Assembly: GCA_949825045.1 (NCBI GenBank)
Contig: OX463813.1
Span: forward strand, 26,642,001-26,706,000
Origin: Argyresthia goedartella
Taxonomy: Eukaryota > Arthropoda > Insecta > Lepidoptera > Argyresthiidae
Direction: 5' to 3'
Length of the DNA: 64,000 nucleotides
Below are positions 53,393 through 63,424 of the stretch, piece by piece. Position numbers and translations under genes: made by a program. Every line of letters starts with the position of its first letter. Positions within the stretch are counted from its first letter, which is position 1. The notes beneath the pieces are model-generated. The model saw only the letters and a program-made list of their open reading frames with translations. It was not told the origin of the DNA and ran no database searches.

Positions 53393-56300
53393 ATGTCGGA
53401 TCACGGGCGTGGTCGCAGTGTGACCCGCCGTGATAGTCGTAGCCCGTATCGCGACGATGATCGCCGCAATAGTCGCGACCGACGTGATAGTAGGCGCCGT
53501 GAACGGTCTTCTGAGATGGAAGCTCTAATGCTTCGTCTTAGGATGTTAGAAGAAAAGGTTAGGGCTTCGTCCGCGTCGGTTTGTCCTAATGTACAAGTGG
53601 TTCGTTCGAGAAATCGAGACAAGAGTCGAGATAGGTCACCACCGCGGCGTCAGCGAACATCGTCACGTTCGCGTGCACGTCTCCCGTCGCCAGCGCGGTC
53701 TACGCGTACGTTAGTGTCGCCAAGTAGGCGCAAGTCGCGGTCAAGGGATAGGTGCGTGTCTCCTCCTCGCGATCGAAGTCAGAGACACTCACAGGATTGG
53801 CTCATATCGCCTACCCGTGGTCCGTCGCGTTTGCATTACAGATCTAGATCGCCACCTCGCGATTCGGAACGTAATTCGAAAAATCCAAGGTCAACCCCGG
53901 AACGTTCGTCGGTTACCGATCGCATTGTGGATGCGATCCGTTCTATTAATTATGCGGGTAGGTCAAGCCAACATTTTTATATTTCGAATTTCGATCCGAA
54001 TTTGCATAATTTTGATGATTGGTGTGCGGAAGTGGATCGTGCAAAATCATGTAACAAGTGGAATGACTACGAATGCCTTTCGCGTATCGGCAACTGTCTT
54101 AAGGGTGACGCACGATCATGGTTAAACGAGTGGGTGTCAAGTGATCGTTCCTGGACAAACTTTAAGAAGGAGTTTAAGCCGTTATGCCCGAAGACACCTG
54201 ATATCGCGAATATTTTGGCCGAGGTTATTAATACGAATTCTGACAAGTACCCTACATATGCGGATTATGCACGCCGGGCATTGCTTCGGTTACGTATAGT
54301 GCGGGGTCTTAGTGACGAGTTAATTTCAGCAATAATTATACGCGGCATTAGTGATCCGAATATTCGAGCGTCGGCAACTAATGCAAAATTAATGCCAAAT
54401 GATTTAATTGAATTTTTCTCGATTTATGTTAAGCCCGTTAGTACCTCGAAGAGCTCTGCTCCGCTTTCGGTTGCGTTTAATAGTACTCAGAGTAAGCAAA
54501 CCACAGATTCGTCACGAAAAAGAAGTTCTGCTGATATTAAATGTTTTTCGTGTGGCCAACTAGGTCATAGGCAGGCTAATTGTTCTAAGCGTCCTAGGAT
54601 CGATCAGGGGTTAAGTAAGGTGTCGAGTACTTCGAGTGCTGCGTCTTCTAGGCCTGCTTTTGTGCAGACTAGGTCTGAACCTTGTTCATTCTGCAAGAAG
54701 TTGGGTCACAGTGTCGATACTTGTTTTGCCAAACAGAGATCTGAAGCGACAAATAAGGAGACAGTTAATTTCTGTAAGGTTTTAGTTACTTCCACCAATA
54801 GTGACGTTGTAGTGGCTGTCATTCAGGACGTACCAGTAGATATTTTGATCGATAGCGGTTCGACCATTTCACTTATGTCGTCATCCTTGCTGAAACATTT
54901 TAATTGTTCAGTTAAGCCTGCTTTTCGGATTCTCAAGGGGTTGGGTAGCCAGGAAGTAGAAAGTACGTCTTATGTAAGATTGCCAATTGAGTTTGATGGG
55001 TTGACTCTCGAGGTAGACTTGTTCATTGTACCATCCCAGTACATGAACACTCCAGTCATATTAGGTACAGATGTTTTGAATAGTGAAGGTGTTAGGTATG
55101 TTCGCACCAAGGATTATCAGCGGCTTACGAGGGTTGAACGTAGCACGGATACGGTGATGGCAGTTCAATCTGAGCCTTCTATTCCAATTAACACGCCTCT
55201 TGTTGATGACCAGTTACAAAAACTGTTAGAAATAGTAAATCACTTTTCAAAATTTTTCATTTCTGGTACTGCGACCTCAACTGTCAAGACAGGGTGTATG
55301 TCAATAAAACTTAACTCCAACACTCCTGTTTACTATCGCCCATATAGACTGTCCCATGCCGAGACGCTTCGCGTTCGCGAAATTATTAAAGATCTTTTGG
55401 ACAAGGGCATTATTGAGGAGTCCGATTCTGAGTACGCAAGTCCTATCCTTCTCGTCAAAAAGAAAGACGGGTCGGACAGAATGTGTGTTGACTTCCGTAA
55501 GCTCAATGAGGTCACGGTGAAAGATAGGTTTCCTCTGCCGCGAATAGATGACCACATAGATCGATTAGGAAGTAACAAATTTTTTTGTAGGCTGGATATG
55601 GCAACTGGTTTCCACCAGATCCCGTTGGATCAAGATTCGGTACCGCTCACAGGATTTGTTACCTCTGAAGGACATTATAATTATTTAAAAATGCCTTATG
55701 GATTGGAAAACGCTCCTGTCGTTTACCAGCGGATTATCGCAAAAACACTTCGCGAGTTCATCGAATCTGGCGATATCCTGGTCTACATCGATGATGTCCT
55801 TGTTTTAAGTAAAACGGTAGACCAAGGCCTTGTTTTGCTTCGTAAGGTCCTTGACACATTAACTAGCGCCGGTTTTTCGATTAACTTGAAGAAGTGTTCA
55901 TTTTTAGCGACAGAGATAGAATACCTGGGACGAACAATCAGTGAAGGTCAGGTAAGGCCGAGCCATGAGAAGGTGAGAGCTTTGATTGACTCAGCCGAGC
56001 CACAAAATGTAAAACAAGTTCGTCAGTTTCTGGGCCTAGCCAGTTATTTTAGACGCTATATAGCCAACTTTGCCCAAAAGACTGCATGCGTAGCCGCGCT
56101 AACTAAAAAGGGCGTTAACTTTTCTTGGGGAGTAGAACAACGGGCGGCTCGAAAGCACATCATAGAATGTCTGACGAGTGAGCCGGTACTAGCCATCTAC
56201 GACCCTTCGTTACCAATAGATGCGAGTTCTATTGGTTATGGAGCTGTTTTGATTCAAGTACATGAGGGTAATCGTAAACGCGTGTTGTCTTATTTTAGCC

Positions 56301-56920
56301 GACTTACTCAGGGTGCTGAGAGCAAATACCACTCGTATGAGCTGGAAACGCTCGCAGTGGTCAAAGCTCTCCAGCACTTTAGGCACTATCTTGTAGGGGT
56401 ACGCTTCACCGTGGTCACCGACTGCAATGCATTAAAACTCACTCAGAGGAAAAAGGACTTATTACCTAGAGTGGCCCGGTGGTGGGTATACCTGCAAGAT
56501 TTTGATTTTTCCTTGGATTATCGTAAGGGTTCCCTTTTGTCTCATGCTGACTATCTCAGCCGTAATCCGGTAAATACTGTTACTGTCCAGAAGCCTCAGA
56601 ATTGGGCCCGGATTGCTCAGGCCTCTGACGAAGAGACTCTGTCTCTTAGGCAGAGATTGTCGGACGGACAATTGGATCCTACCCAATATGTTGTAAAAAA
56701 TTATATCTTGTATTTTAAGTTTATAACTACTGGTGAAAATCCAAAATTGTTATGCTACATTCCGAAAGGTCATAGGCTGAGTCTTATGAGAATATTCCAC
56801 GATGAACATGACCATCCTGGGGTAGACAAAACGGTCGACTTGATCATGAAGCACTTCTGGTTTCCAGGGTTGAGAGCTTTCGCGTTGAAATATATAACCC
56901 ACTTTCCCATAAGAAAGTAG
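53393..56920 (+). CDS. Gag-protease-RT-RNase H polyprotein
   Basis: 1175 codons from ATG at 53393. Residues ~1-175 are Arg/Ser/Asp-rich with many RS and SR pairs (SRSPPRDS, SPSRRKSRSRD), like an SR splicing-factor domain. A Gag core follows (HNFDDWCAEVDRAKSCNKW), then two CCHC knuckles (CFSCGQLGHRQANC near 383; CSFCKKLGHSVDTC near 430). Protease active site ILIDSGSTISLM is near 485. RT has KKKDGSDRMCVDFRKLN, FCRLDMATGFHQIPL, LKMPYGLENAP and ILVYIDDVLVLS near 797. RNase H begins near 942 (PIDASSIGYGAVL) with TDCNAL further on. The frame enters the integrase zinc domain (HDEHDHPGVDKT near 1136) and ends by frameshift where the Cys pair should be. No gag/pol boundary is visible. Confidence 0.88.
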   Translation: MSDHGRGRSVTRRDSRSPYRDDDRRNSRDRRDSRRRERSSEMEALMLRLRMLEEKVRASSASVCPNVQVVRSRNRDKSRDRSPPRRQRTSSRSRARLPSPARSTRTLVSPSRRKSRSRDRCVSPPRDRSQRHSQDWLISPTRGPSRLHYRSRSPPRDSERNSKNPRSTPERSSVTDRIVDAIRSINYAGRSSQHFYISNFDPNLHNFDDWCAEVDRAKSCNKWNDYECLSRIGNCLKGDARSWLNEWVSSDRSWTNFKKEFKPLCPKTPDIANILAEVINTNSDKYPTYADYARRALLRLRIVRGLSDELISAIIIRGISDPNIRASATNAKLMPNDLIEFFSIYVKPVSTSKSSAPLSVAFNSTQSKQTTDSSRKRSSADIKCFSCGQLGHRQANCSKRPRIDQGLSKVSSTSSAASSRPAFVQTRSEPCSFCKKLGHSVDTCFAKQRSEATNKETVNFCKVLVTSTNSDVVVAVIQDVPVDILIDSGSTISLMSSSLLKHFNCSVKPAFRILKGLGSQEVESTSYVRLPIEFDGLTLEVDLFIVPSQYMNTPVILGTDVLNSEGVRYVRTKDYQRLTRVERSTDTVMAVQSEPSIPINTPLVDDQLQKLLEIVNHFSKFFISGTATSTVKTGCMSIKLNSNTPVYYRPYRLSHAETLRVREIIKDLLDKGIIEESDSEYASPILLVKKKDGSDRMCVDFRKLNEVTVKDRFPLPRIDDHIDRLGSNKFFCRLDMATGFHQIPLDQDSVPLTGFVTSEGHYNYLKMPYGLENAPVVYQRIIAKTLREFIESGDILVYIDDVLVLSKTVDQGLVLLRKVLDTLTSAGFSINLKKCSFLATEIEYLGRTISEGQVRPSHEKVRALIDSAEPQNVKQVRQFLGLASYFRRYIANFAQKTACVAALTKKGVNFSWGVEQRAARKHIIECLTSEPVLAIYDPSLPIDASSIGYGAVLIQVHEGNRKRVLSYFSRLTQGAESKYHSYELETLAVVKALQHFRHYLVGVRFTVVTDCNALKLTQRKKDLLPRVARWWVYLQDFDFSLDYRKGSLLSHADYLSRNPVNTVTVQKPQNWARIAQASDEETLSLRQRLSDGQLDPTQYVVKNYILYFKFITTGENPKLLCYIPKGHRLSLMRIFHDEHDHPGVDKTVDLIMKHFWFPGLRAFALKYITHFPIRK

Positions 56921-57834
56921 CCCGTGCTCCTTTACAACCCATCCACTCATGGGAAAAACCAGATGTGCCTTTTGAGACGGTCCATATGGATGTGTTAGGA
57001 CCTTTACCAGAAGCTGATGGCTATCGTTATGTCCTTATTTTAATAGACGCTTTTTCTAAGTACTGTTTGTTATATCCTATGTTTCAGCAAGAGTCAGACG
57101 AGTTGAAGCGCCATGTTACCAACCTTATATCACTTTTTGGAACGCCCAAGCTAATTGTAGCTGACAGAGGTAGGATGTTCCAAAGTGCAGACTTCCTCGA
57201 CTGGATTCACGGTATGGGCTGCGATACGCATCTAATAACTCCCGAGATGCATCAATCTAACGGGCAAGTGGAGCGCTACTGCCGTACCGTGCTCAATATG
57301 GTGCGAATTGAGTGCAATAATCGCGAACAAAGATGACCAACCGTTATGTGGAAGCTACAGCTGGTCCTCAATATCACCAAGCATAGGACAACAAAATGTT
57401 CGGCTCTGAACCTATTGATTGGCATTGATGCAGCTACGCCGCTCATTCGGAGTTTAATACGTGATGTGGCCATTGAGGGATCCAGCCCAAACAGGGAAGC
57501 TCTCCGGGAGATGAGTCGCCAGAGAGTATCTGAACGTCTTCGTTCAAATCAAGCGTCTCAAAATGCTTATGTCAACAAAGGTCGCAAGGCACCTCGGGGT
57601 TTTGAACTTAATTCCTTAGTTTTTGTCAGAAAACAAGCCCAGGCGACAGGGAAACTGGATTCCTGTATGCGAGGGCCTTACCGGGTGATGAAGATCCTGC
57701 CTCATTGTCGCTATGAGCTTCAGCTCCTGGCAGGCTCATATGGGAAGTTAACGCAAGCAACTGCGGAATATATGATGCCGTGGCATGGAGAATGGACTCC
57801 TGATGTCTGTTCTGCTTTCTTTAGTGGTGAGTGA
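56921..57834 (+). pseudogene. Integrase of the 52.7-kb element
   Basis: In a new frame after the break near 56905. First catalytic Asp in VHMDVLGPLP, second in IVADRGRMF, Glu in SNGQVERYC, so the triad is complete. A TGA at about 57334-57336 interrupts the frame where Trp would be expected; the same frame continues at once and reaches the C-terminal module (LDSCMRGPYRVMKIL) and then FFSGE before a stop at 57834. Two lesions separate it from a working protein. A splice donor overlaps the last codons. Confidence 0.82.
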
Positions 57835-58621
57835 ATTTGATTATTTCGGCTTGCCAAGAATTCTGCTCAAATATTTTTTGCGAGACACGCCTGTGCCGGG
57901 GCCTCTGTCTGTCTTAAAGATAATGTTCTCAAGAAAGTATTTTTTTTGGGGTGTCCTGTTATTTTTGTTAGTGTGATATGTTTACGCATGGGGTGGACAC
58001 AGCCGATGGAGGTTTTACCTTGCAGTCTGGATAGCCTCTATCTTGAAGTCCGTGTACTTGGGTAAGCTGTCTTGGCTGACAGATGTACTTCCAGTATAAA
58101 GTACGTTTTATGTTCTGGAATGCTGTCTTGGAGTGCGCTCAGACATGCGATTCTGGTATGTGGAACGTGCTTGACGTTGTATGCTCGGACACTGTCTTGG
58201 AGACGCTCAGATACGTGGTCCTGGAGCATTTGTACACGCAGCGTCATGCCACGGGTTGGTCTCTGACGAGTCGTGGTGTATGTATGTGTGCGGTGCTTGT
58301 ATAGGAAGCACTGTCCATGGGTTATTAAAGGTTTGGGTTGAAACATTCTTTTATGTGGAACCGGTTCACACGCGCAAAGTTATGTCTCACGTAAGTGCGC
58401 GTAGATCTCTAACGAGTCGTGAGGCGGCACTCCCCCGACGGAAACTGCCCCTGGTGATCGGTACAGATATCAGTTTGTTTTATATCCGTTGTGTTTAGGC
58501 TAGGCTAGGTTAGCTAGCTTACCGTATTGCTGTTTTAACGCACCTACCTATTAAGTAGTTTCCTTACTTTGTTTTGAATTGAGTGAACAAGTTTTTGTGC
58601 TTTGGTTTTTGTTCTGTGCAG
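57827..58621 (+). other. Putative intron in the pol 3' end
   Basis: Donor TTTAGTG/GTGAGT at 57827 and acceptor GTTCTGTGCAG at 58621 after a T-rich tract. The integrase exon ends on position 1 of a codon and the next exon starts on position 2, so the phases match. Unspliced RNA would end integrase at 57834. The 795 bases contain no coding I can support. Confidence 0.55.
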
Positions 58622-58818
58622 ATGCAGACGACGAGAGCGAGGAGTCCTCCTCGAGCGTCACCCAGCCTCCCGTAGCCGAGGTGACTGACGCTAGCGAGCC
58701 CCAACCTGGATCGTCCGGGATGCAGGGATTGACGGAGGAATCTGCTATGCCGCCCGAGACCCCATCCGGCAGCGAAGAATCTTCCATGCCAATCTTGGAT
58801 ACCGACCATCACAGTTAG
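58622..58818 (+). CDS. Acidic C-terminal exon
   Basis: About 65 codons rich in Ser, Glu, Asp and Pro (DADDESEESSSSVTQPPVAE at its start, ending ILDTDHHS). It would be joined to the integrase C-terminus if the intron at 57827-58621 is removed. Purine-rich DNA (GAGAGGAAGGAGCCCGAGGA) follows before the 3' LTR. Its function is unknown; acidic tails can act in chromatin or protein targeting, but that is only inference. Confidence 0.5.
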
Positions 58819-58860
58819 AGAGGAAGGAGCCCGAGGACGGCCTCCCGTCAGGAAAGGCCG

Positions 58861-59134
58861 TGTTGGAGGGAAGATTAATAGTAGAGGGGAGAGACTATAA
58901 AAGGCGATGCCCCGCCGGTACCGCCACATTCTCGCTTCATTTTTCGTGCTATTAGGTCGTCACTCTGCCGGTTTGGTTATCGATTTTAGTGTTAACGTAA
59001 AATTTGGTCGTTTGGATGAACTGTTAAATGGTGTAAATTAAATTGTTGTCAAATACTTCTATTTTGAGTTGAATTTCCTTAGGTAGTAGTGATTAATTTT
59101 TTAAAAAAAATCACTTCTGGTCTTATTTCCAAGA
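58861..59134 (+). repeat. 3' LTR of the 52.7-kb element
   Basis: 274 bp, same ends and TATA (58896-58903), with an internal deletion after GTGTTAACGTAA. Confidence 0.9.
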
Positions 59135-59329
59135 GTATCTTCTTTTTAATATAGACTATGTTCAGGATTTTTCACGATCGAGGCAAATTAATCCAATCGC
59201 GTAACGACATATTATTTAAACTAGATTATCTCTTTGTGAATAACATATATTTTTTGAGACCTATGAATGAAGTGAAATTTTTTTTTTGCCATAGCGCTAG
59301 TGGCTTTTTGTGATCTTGGGCCTTAACGT

Positions 59330-59460
59330 GTCATCCGAAACACTGATCGTGCGATACTGTATTTAAGATAAATTAGTTATGTCATTGGTCAGGTTTCTAA
59401 CCCGCATCTCCTGAGTGACAAGCAAGCGTGAAACCGAATAGACCAAGGAGCTCTTTTAAA
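59330..59460 (-). repeat. SINE family A head fragment
   Basis: The minus strand has GGTTTCACGCTTGCTTGTCA, AGATGCGGGTTAGAAACCTG and AATTTATCTTAAATAC, matching 2050-2145. Confidence 0.6.
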
Positions 59461-60422
59461 AAAAAACATGTTCTTACGGAATTTTAAAATTTTGGACAAA
59501 TTGAAATTGTTAAATTTATCGAAACAAAGCAACTTTGAAAATAGAATGCCTACATAAATGGATATGACAAGAATTCCCGGATTATTTGGTGATTAGTTGC
59601 CACTTCAACGTTAGATAGTTTTGACACGAGGTCAAAATTAAATAACGTTTGATTTGACATCCTTTTAAAAACTCCGTAGAAAGTATCTTAACATAGGCCA
59701 CTGAAAAGGGTACATTTCTACTGGACTACATAGTTATTTTATTTAGAATGTTGAGCTACGATATTATAAGCACTTTTATCATCAAAACATCCGCGAGCTT
59801 CTACACTACATATAAATCACCGTGTTCAAGATCTATCGAAAGAAACACAGTTACATACAAACTTGTACAAAATAAACAGAACAATTACGAACCGAAATGG
59901 AGGGAATAAAAAACCCCAACACCATGTAATTGTTCCGTTCAGAAACAGTTAAACATTTCACTGTTTTTAAACACTATCTTCAAACGAATGACTAAGAAAT
60001 TAAAAGCCAGAAACGCGACTGGGCGAGGTAGGTTCCGTTGATCTTATTTTTATCCTGTTTTTAATATCTGAAATAAATTACGCAGGTTCGTAATTATTTG
60101 AGTTATTTTTCACCATATTTGTTTAAATGTGGAGCTTATAAACAATTTAAACAATAACTTATAAATCTTGTTTAAAATGGCTCGGAGGTGGACCGATAAC
60201 TCAAGTAAGTAACCCTGTAAGTATGTAAAAACCGCTCTCAGCTCTGAAAACTGAGACAGCTCTCAGATCTAAGAACAGCTTATCAGTACGGGCCTAGCAG
60301 TCTTGTCACTGTCTCTTGCTCGAGAGCTGCCATCGCCTAAATGACATTTAAGCGGCATTTTCTTTGTAAAGCAGTTCGTGCATTCGGCCAATATAATAAC
60401 ATAAAAATAAACATTAAGCTCT

Positions 60423-60475
60423 CGCATGGTAGGCAGAGCCACTACCGCAGCGCCACAGAGGTCGTCATATAATGC
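60423..60475 (-). repeat. SINE family B head fragment
   Basis: Minus strand GACCTCTGTGGCGCTGCGGT and GGCTCTGCCTACCATGCGAG match the tRNA-like head at about 51749-51800. Confidence 0.6.
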
Positions 60476-61601
60476 TTAAGTTTCTAACTTTACGAATAAT
60501 ATATAATATTATTCGTAAAATAAAATAGCCGGCGCCTAAATACTCGCACAGTACGATTATTTTAACTGCTCGACACTTCTTCGCTTTTTTTTATCGTAAA
60601 TCAATTAACTGTTTTCAGATTTTTCCCTCATTATACTCTTCATGATACACCTCTGTGCCAAATTTCATCTTTGCAGGACATCTTGATCACTAGCGACGGA
60701 AACCGAGAAGTGTCGGGCGGTGAAGCTAAAGTAATAGTACTAACCTACAGAAGTTTGTCCGCGTTTAAACTGTTCAGCTAAGTGTAGTCAACATCGGCAG
60801 TCAGTGTTCATACGGATGTTATAAAGATACGTTACATCCACTCAGCTCTGGGGCCATCAACAGATGATTGATTATTTTTCAAAGGTTTTAAACTTTAATA
60901 CGAAGCCATAAGGCTAAAAATCGCGATCCATTTTTTGATCTACCGATAGACGAGTTTGCATGCGACATTTCAATTGAGTTGAACAGCCGCCTCGTTCTGT
61001 AAATCTATTTCTATCGAAAATTTCAAATTGACACATCGGCCAAGCATAGTCGCTGCAAAAGACGTTTAAAATAATCGACATGTCAATGAGGTTTTTTCTC
61101 AGAAAATACCGATAGATGGCGCTGTGTGAGTTACTTTTCGAGGTCAGTGCCACGTGGACAGTACATTTTCATTTTGACATCTAACCCGGACGAGTAAAGG
61201 TGTCGTTATTACGGCGCTATTTGCATGTCAGCGAGGTGACATTTAACTCGGCCGGGTTATATTATACGGTCCACACTACACAGAAAGACTATAGAATGAC
61301 GCCGCCCCGCCGCCGTCGGCCGTCAGTAGTTCGAAGACGCTGGCAAATGATATGGTCTGTTAATTTTGTTGTTTTCTCAGTGACTTGACTGAGTGACGTT
61401 TGAAATTCCGTTCATTTGGCTGGCTCGGATTTTCGTGTTTGTTTGTTGTTGAGTTTCCAGTTTTGTTACGAAAGTGACCAATTTCGCATTATTGAAGTAA
61501 AACTTCTTTACGCACGCTTGACTTGGGGAGTAAGCTGGCGAATGCGTGACGAGAGCGTTACGAAAAGTGTGAATTATTAGCTAGACTTAGTTTAGTAGAC
61601 T

Positions 61602-61641
61602 AGTAAAACTTCTTTAGCATTAGAGCTAAAGAAGTTTTACT
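61602..61641. repeat. Perfect 17-bp fold-back
   Basis: Arms AGTAAAACTTCTTTAGC and GCTAAAGAAGTTTTACT around a six-base loop. A third related GAAGTAAAACTTCTTTA lies near 61495. It looks like the core of a repeat I recall from lepidopteran genomes. Confidence 0.6.
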
Positions 61642-61720
61642 TCAGTTGTGTGGTCTAAAGCACACTATTTTATTTCGAAATCGCCTTGGGGGGGTCCCCC
61701 ATCCCCCTGACGCTACGCCC

Positions 61721-62102
61721 ATTACAAGGTAATGCACCGTTCTTGAGAAAATTAACTTTTTGTAACCTCATTTTTGAGGTTATGTTAACATAACTTCGCT
61801 ACGAAAGTGACCTATTTCGCATTATTATTTCGATTGCCTTAGCTCCGGCTACTAGGGCTCATAAAAAGGCAAGTATTTAATCGCACATCAAAAATACTGA
61901 TTTTCATAGCAAAAAAGGATGAGCAAAAACACTTTTTTTGTTTTAAGTATTTTTGTTGTTCTTACATGTCCAACCTAATACCTAAGCTACCGCAGTATTT
62001 TGCCCTGAATGCCCATTTGTACATTTCGTTATCGCTTTTTATCTGATTTGAGGTTAGAAACTATTTTTATTAAAACTAGATAAATATGCATTACCTTGTA
62101 AT
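61721..62102. repeat. Possible MITE with 16-bp inverted ends
   Basis: ATTACAAGGTAATGCA at 61721-61736 is repeated in inverse orientation at 62087-62102. The 350 bases between are AT-rich with a GGTTATGTTAACATAACT palindrome. No clear target duplication. Confidence 0.45.
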
Positions 62103-62671
62103 AAGAGTGGTAGTGTTACAATCAGGGAGCCAGCCCCTACCAGATTTAACCCTTTTTACCCCCCTTCTCCTGCGAAACGATTATAGAACCAAGCCGAATT
62201 CTCCTTATCAGATCCTGAGCTCCGGCTGGTAGGTTCCTCTGACACAAATAATATCTCTTGTATATATGAAAATATAAGGTAGGTACTGCATGTTTTTTCA
62301 AGGTGTTTTTATAATCCGGATGGAAAATATGAATATAATCTCACCATAAAGCACTGCACATATTGCTCTGTGGTCTGCACCGAGGTCTGCAGACCGCACA
62401 ATGGCAATCTGAGTCTATGCGAGAAAAAAAAAGTGATTTGCCCAGCGCCATCTATTGGATTTTGCGGAAGCAGTGCTCAGAAAATACCTTACTGCGATTG
62501 AAATTCATAGATGTCAGAGATGACGTAATAAGGCTACTCGTAAAGTAGCTCATTTGATATTTTGAAAGATGGTAGACGCCTTAGTACATTTTGGTTGCGA
62601 ATGCGACTGTTTTTGAAAGGATTAGAATGAACTAAACAGCGTTTGACAAGTTCATGTTTCATAGGAGTTTG

Positions 62672-62880
62672 ACGATCCGAATGGCCGAGTCGGCAGTGAC
62701 CCTGCCTACGAAGCCAAGGGTCCCGGTGGTGGCAAATATTTGTGCCCTAGTCATGGTTGTTCATCTATTTAAGTATAAAATTTATCTACATATATATAAG
62801 AACGTGTATCGTTGTCTAGTACCCAAGATACAGGGAATCCTAGTTTGGGGCTAGATCAATGTGTGTAAATAGTGTCCAAG

Positions 62881-62881
<1 letters not shown>
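62672..62881 (+). repeat. tRNA-derived SINE, family C
   Basis: Second copy of the 51901 SINE: same GACGATCCGAATGGCCGAGT head, though the B box is shortened, and the same CAGGGAATCC...GTGTCCAAGG 3' end. Confidence 0.75.

Positions 62882-62942
<61 letters not shown>
62882..62942 (+). repeat. (TTA)n microsatellite
   Basis: About 20 TTA units forming the 3' tail of the SINE. Confidence 0.95.
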
Positions 62943-63424
62943 GTTGCAAGCAAATTTCGAGTCGCAATCCCTGAAAATAAGAAATATATTTGCTATGTCA
63001 AGGGTATTTTACAGTAATAAGTTTAAGTATATCAATTGAACTCTCTATACAGCTAGTCAATAGCATGCAAAATTTAGTTGTACTCGTATTAATAATTTTT
63101 TAAATTGAAAAACTCTTGAAGTTAAAAAAAACAATTGTCTAAGAGCCATTTTTGTAGTTAAGATGTAAAGAGATTAACTGGAGGGTTTTAATATCTTGAG
63201 GTATCACATTGTACACCGCTACACACATTGCGCACCGGTGTGAAGTTGGCAGCCAAAAGTTAGCAGCCAATATAATCCTACAAAATTAAGGAGGTACTTT
63301 TTCATATAACACTGAGGGCCTTTATGATAGGTTTAAGGCAATATAAATGGTGTCTAGTGCCTGTTGATGAAACCCATACTTCCTTAATGAACCATGTACC
63401 CTAAAACGTCGATAATATTCAATA
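62943..63424. other. Unassigned DNA
   Basis: No frame or repeat supported. Confidence 0.5.

Larger units (their letters stand above)
52742..59134 (+). mobile_element. Compact Ty3/gypsy retrotransposon with SR-rich Gag
   Basis: LTRs at 52742-53078 (337 bp) and 58861-59134 (274 bp) are flanked by GTAT (52738-52741, 59135-59138). They start TGTTGG and end CCAAGA. The right LTR lacks about 63 bases present in the left. Gag, protease, RT and RNase H form one long frame; integrase follows after one frameshift and contains one nonsense codon. The 3' kilobase carries an apparent intron and a short acidic exon. Confidence 0.9.
59139..61592. other. Mostly unassigned AT-rich DNA
   Basis: Apart from the SINE fragments listed separately I see no supported feature. 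Short frames near 60914-61388 lack motifs. Confidence 0.5.

Noticed and set aside
58038..58498. Frames between integrase and the acidic exon (search for env)
   Set aside because: No signal peptide, fusion peptide or membrane anchor; lies in the putative intron.
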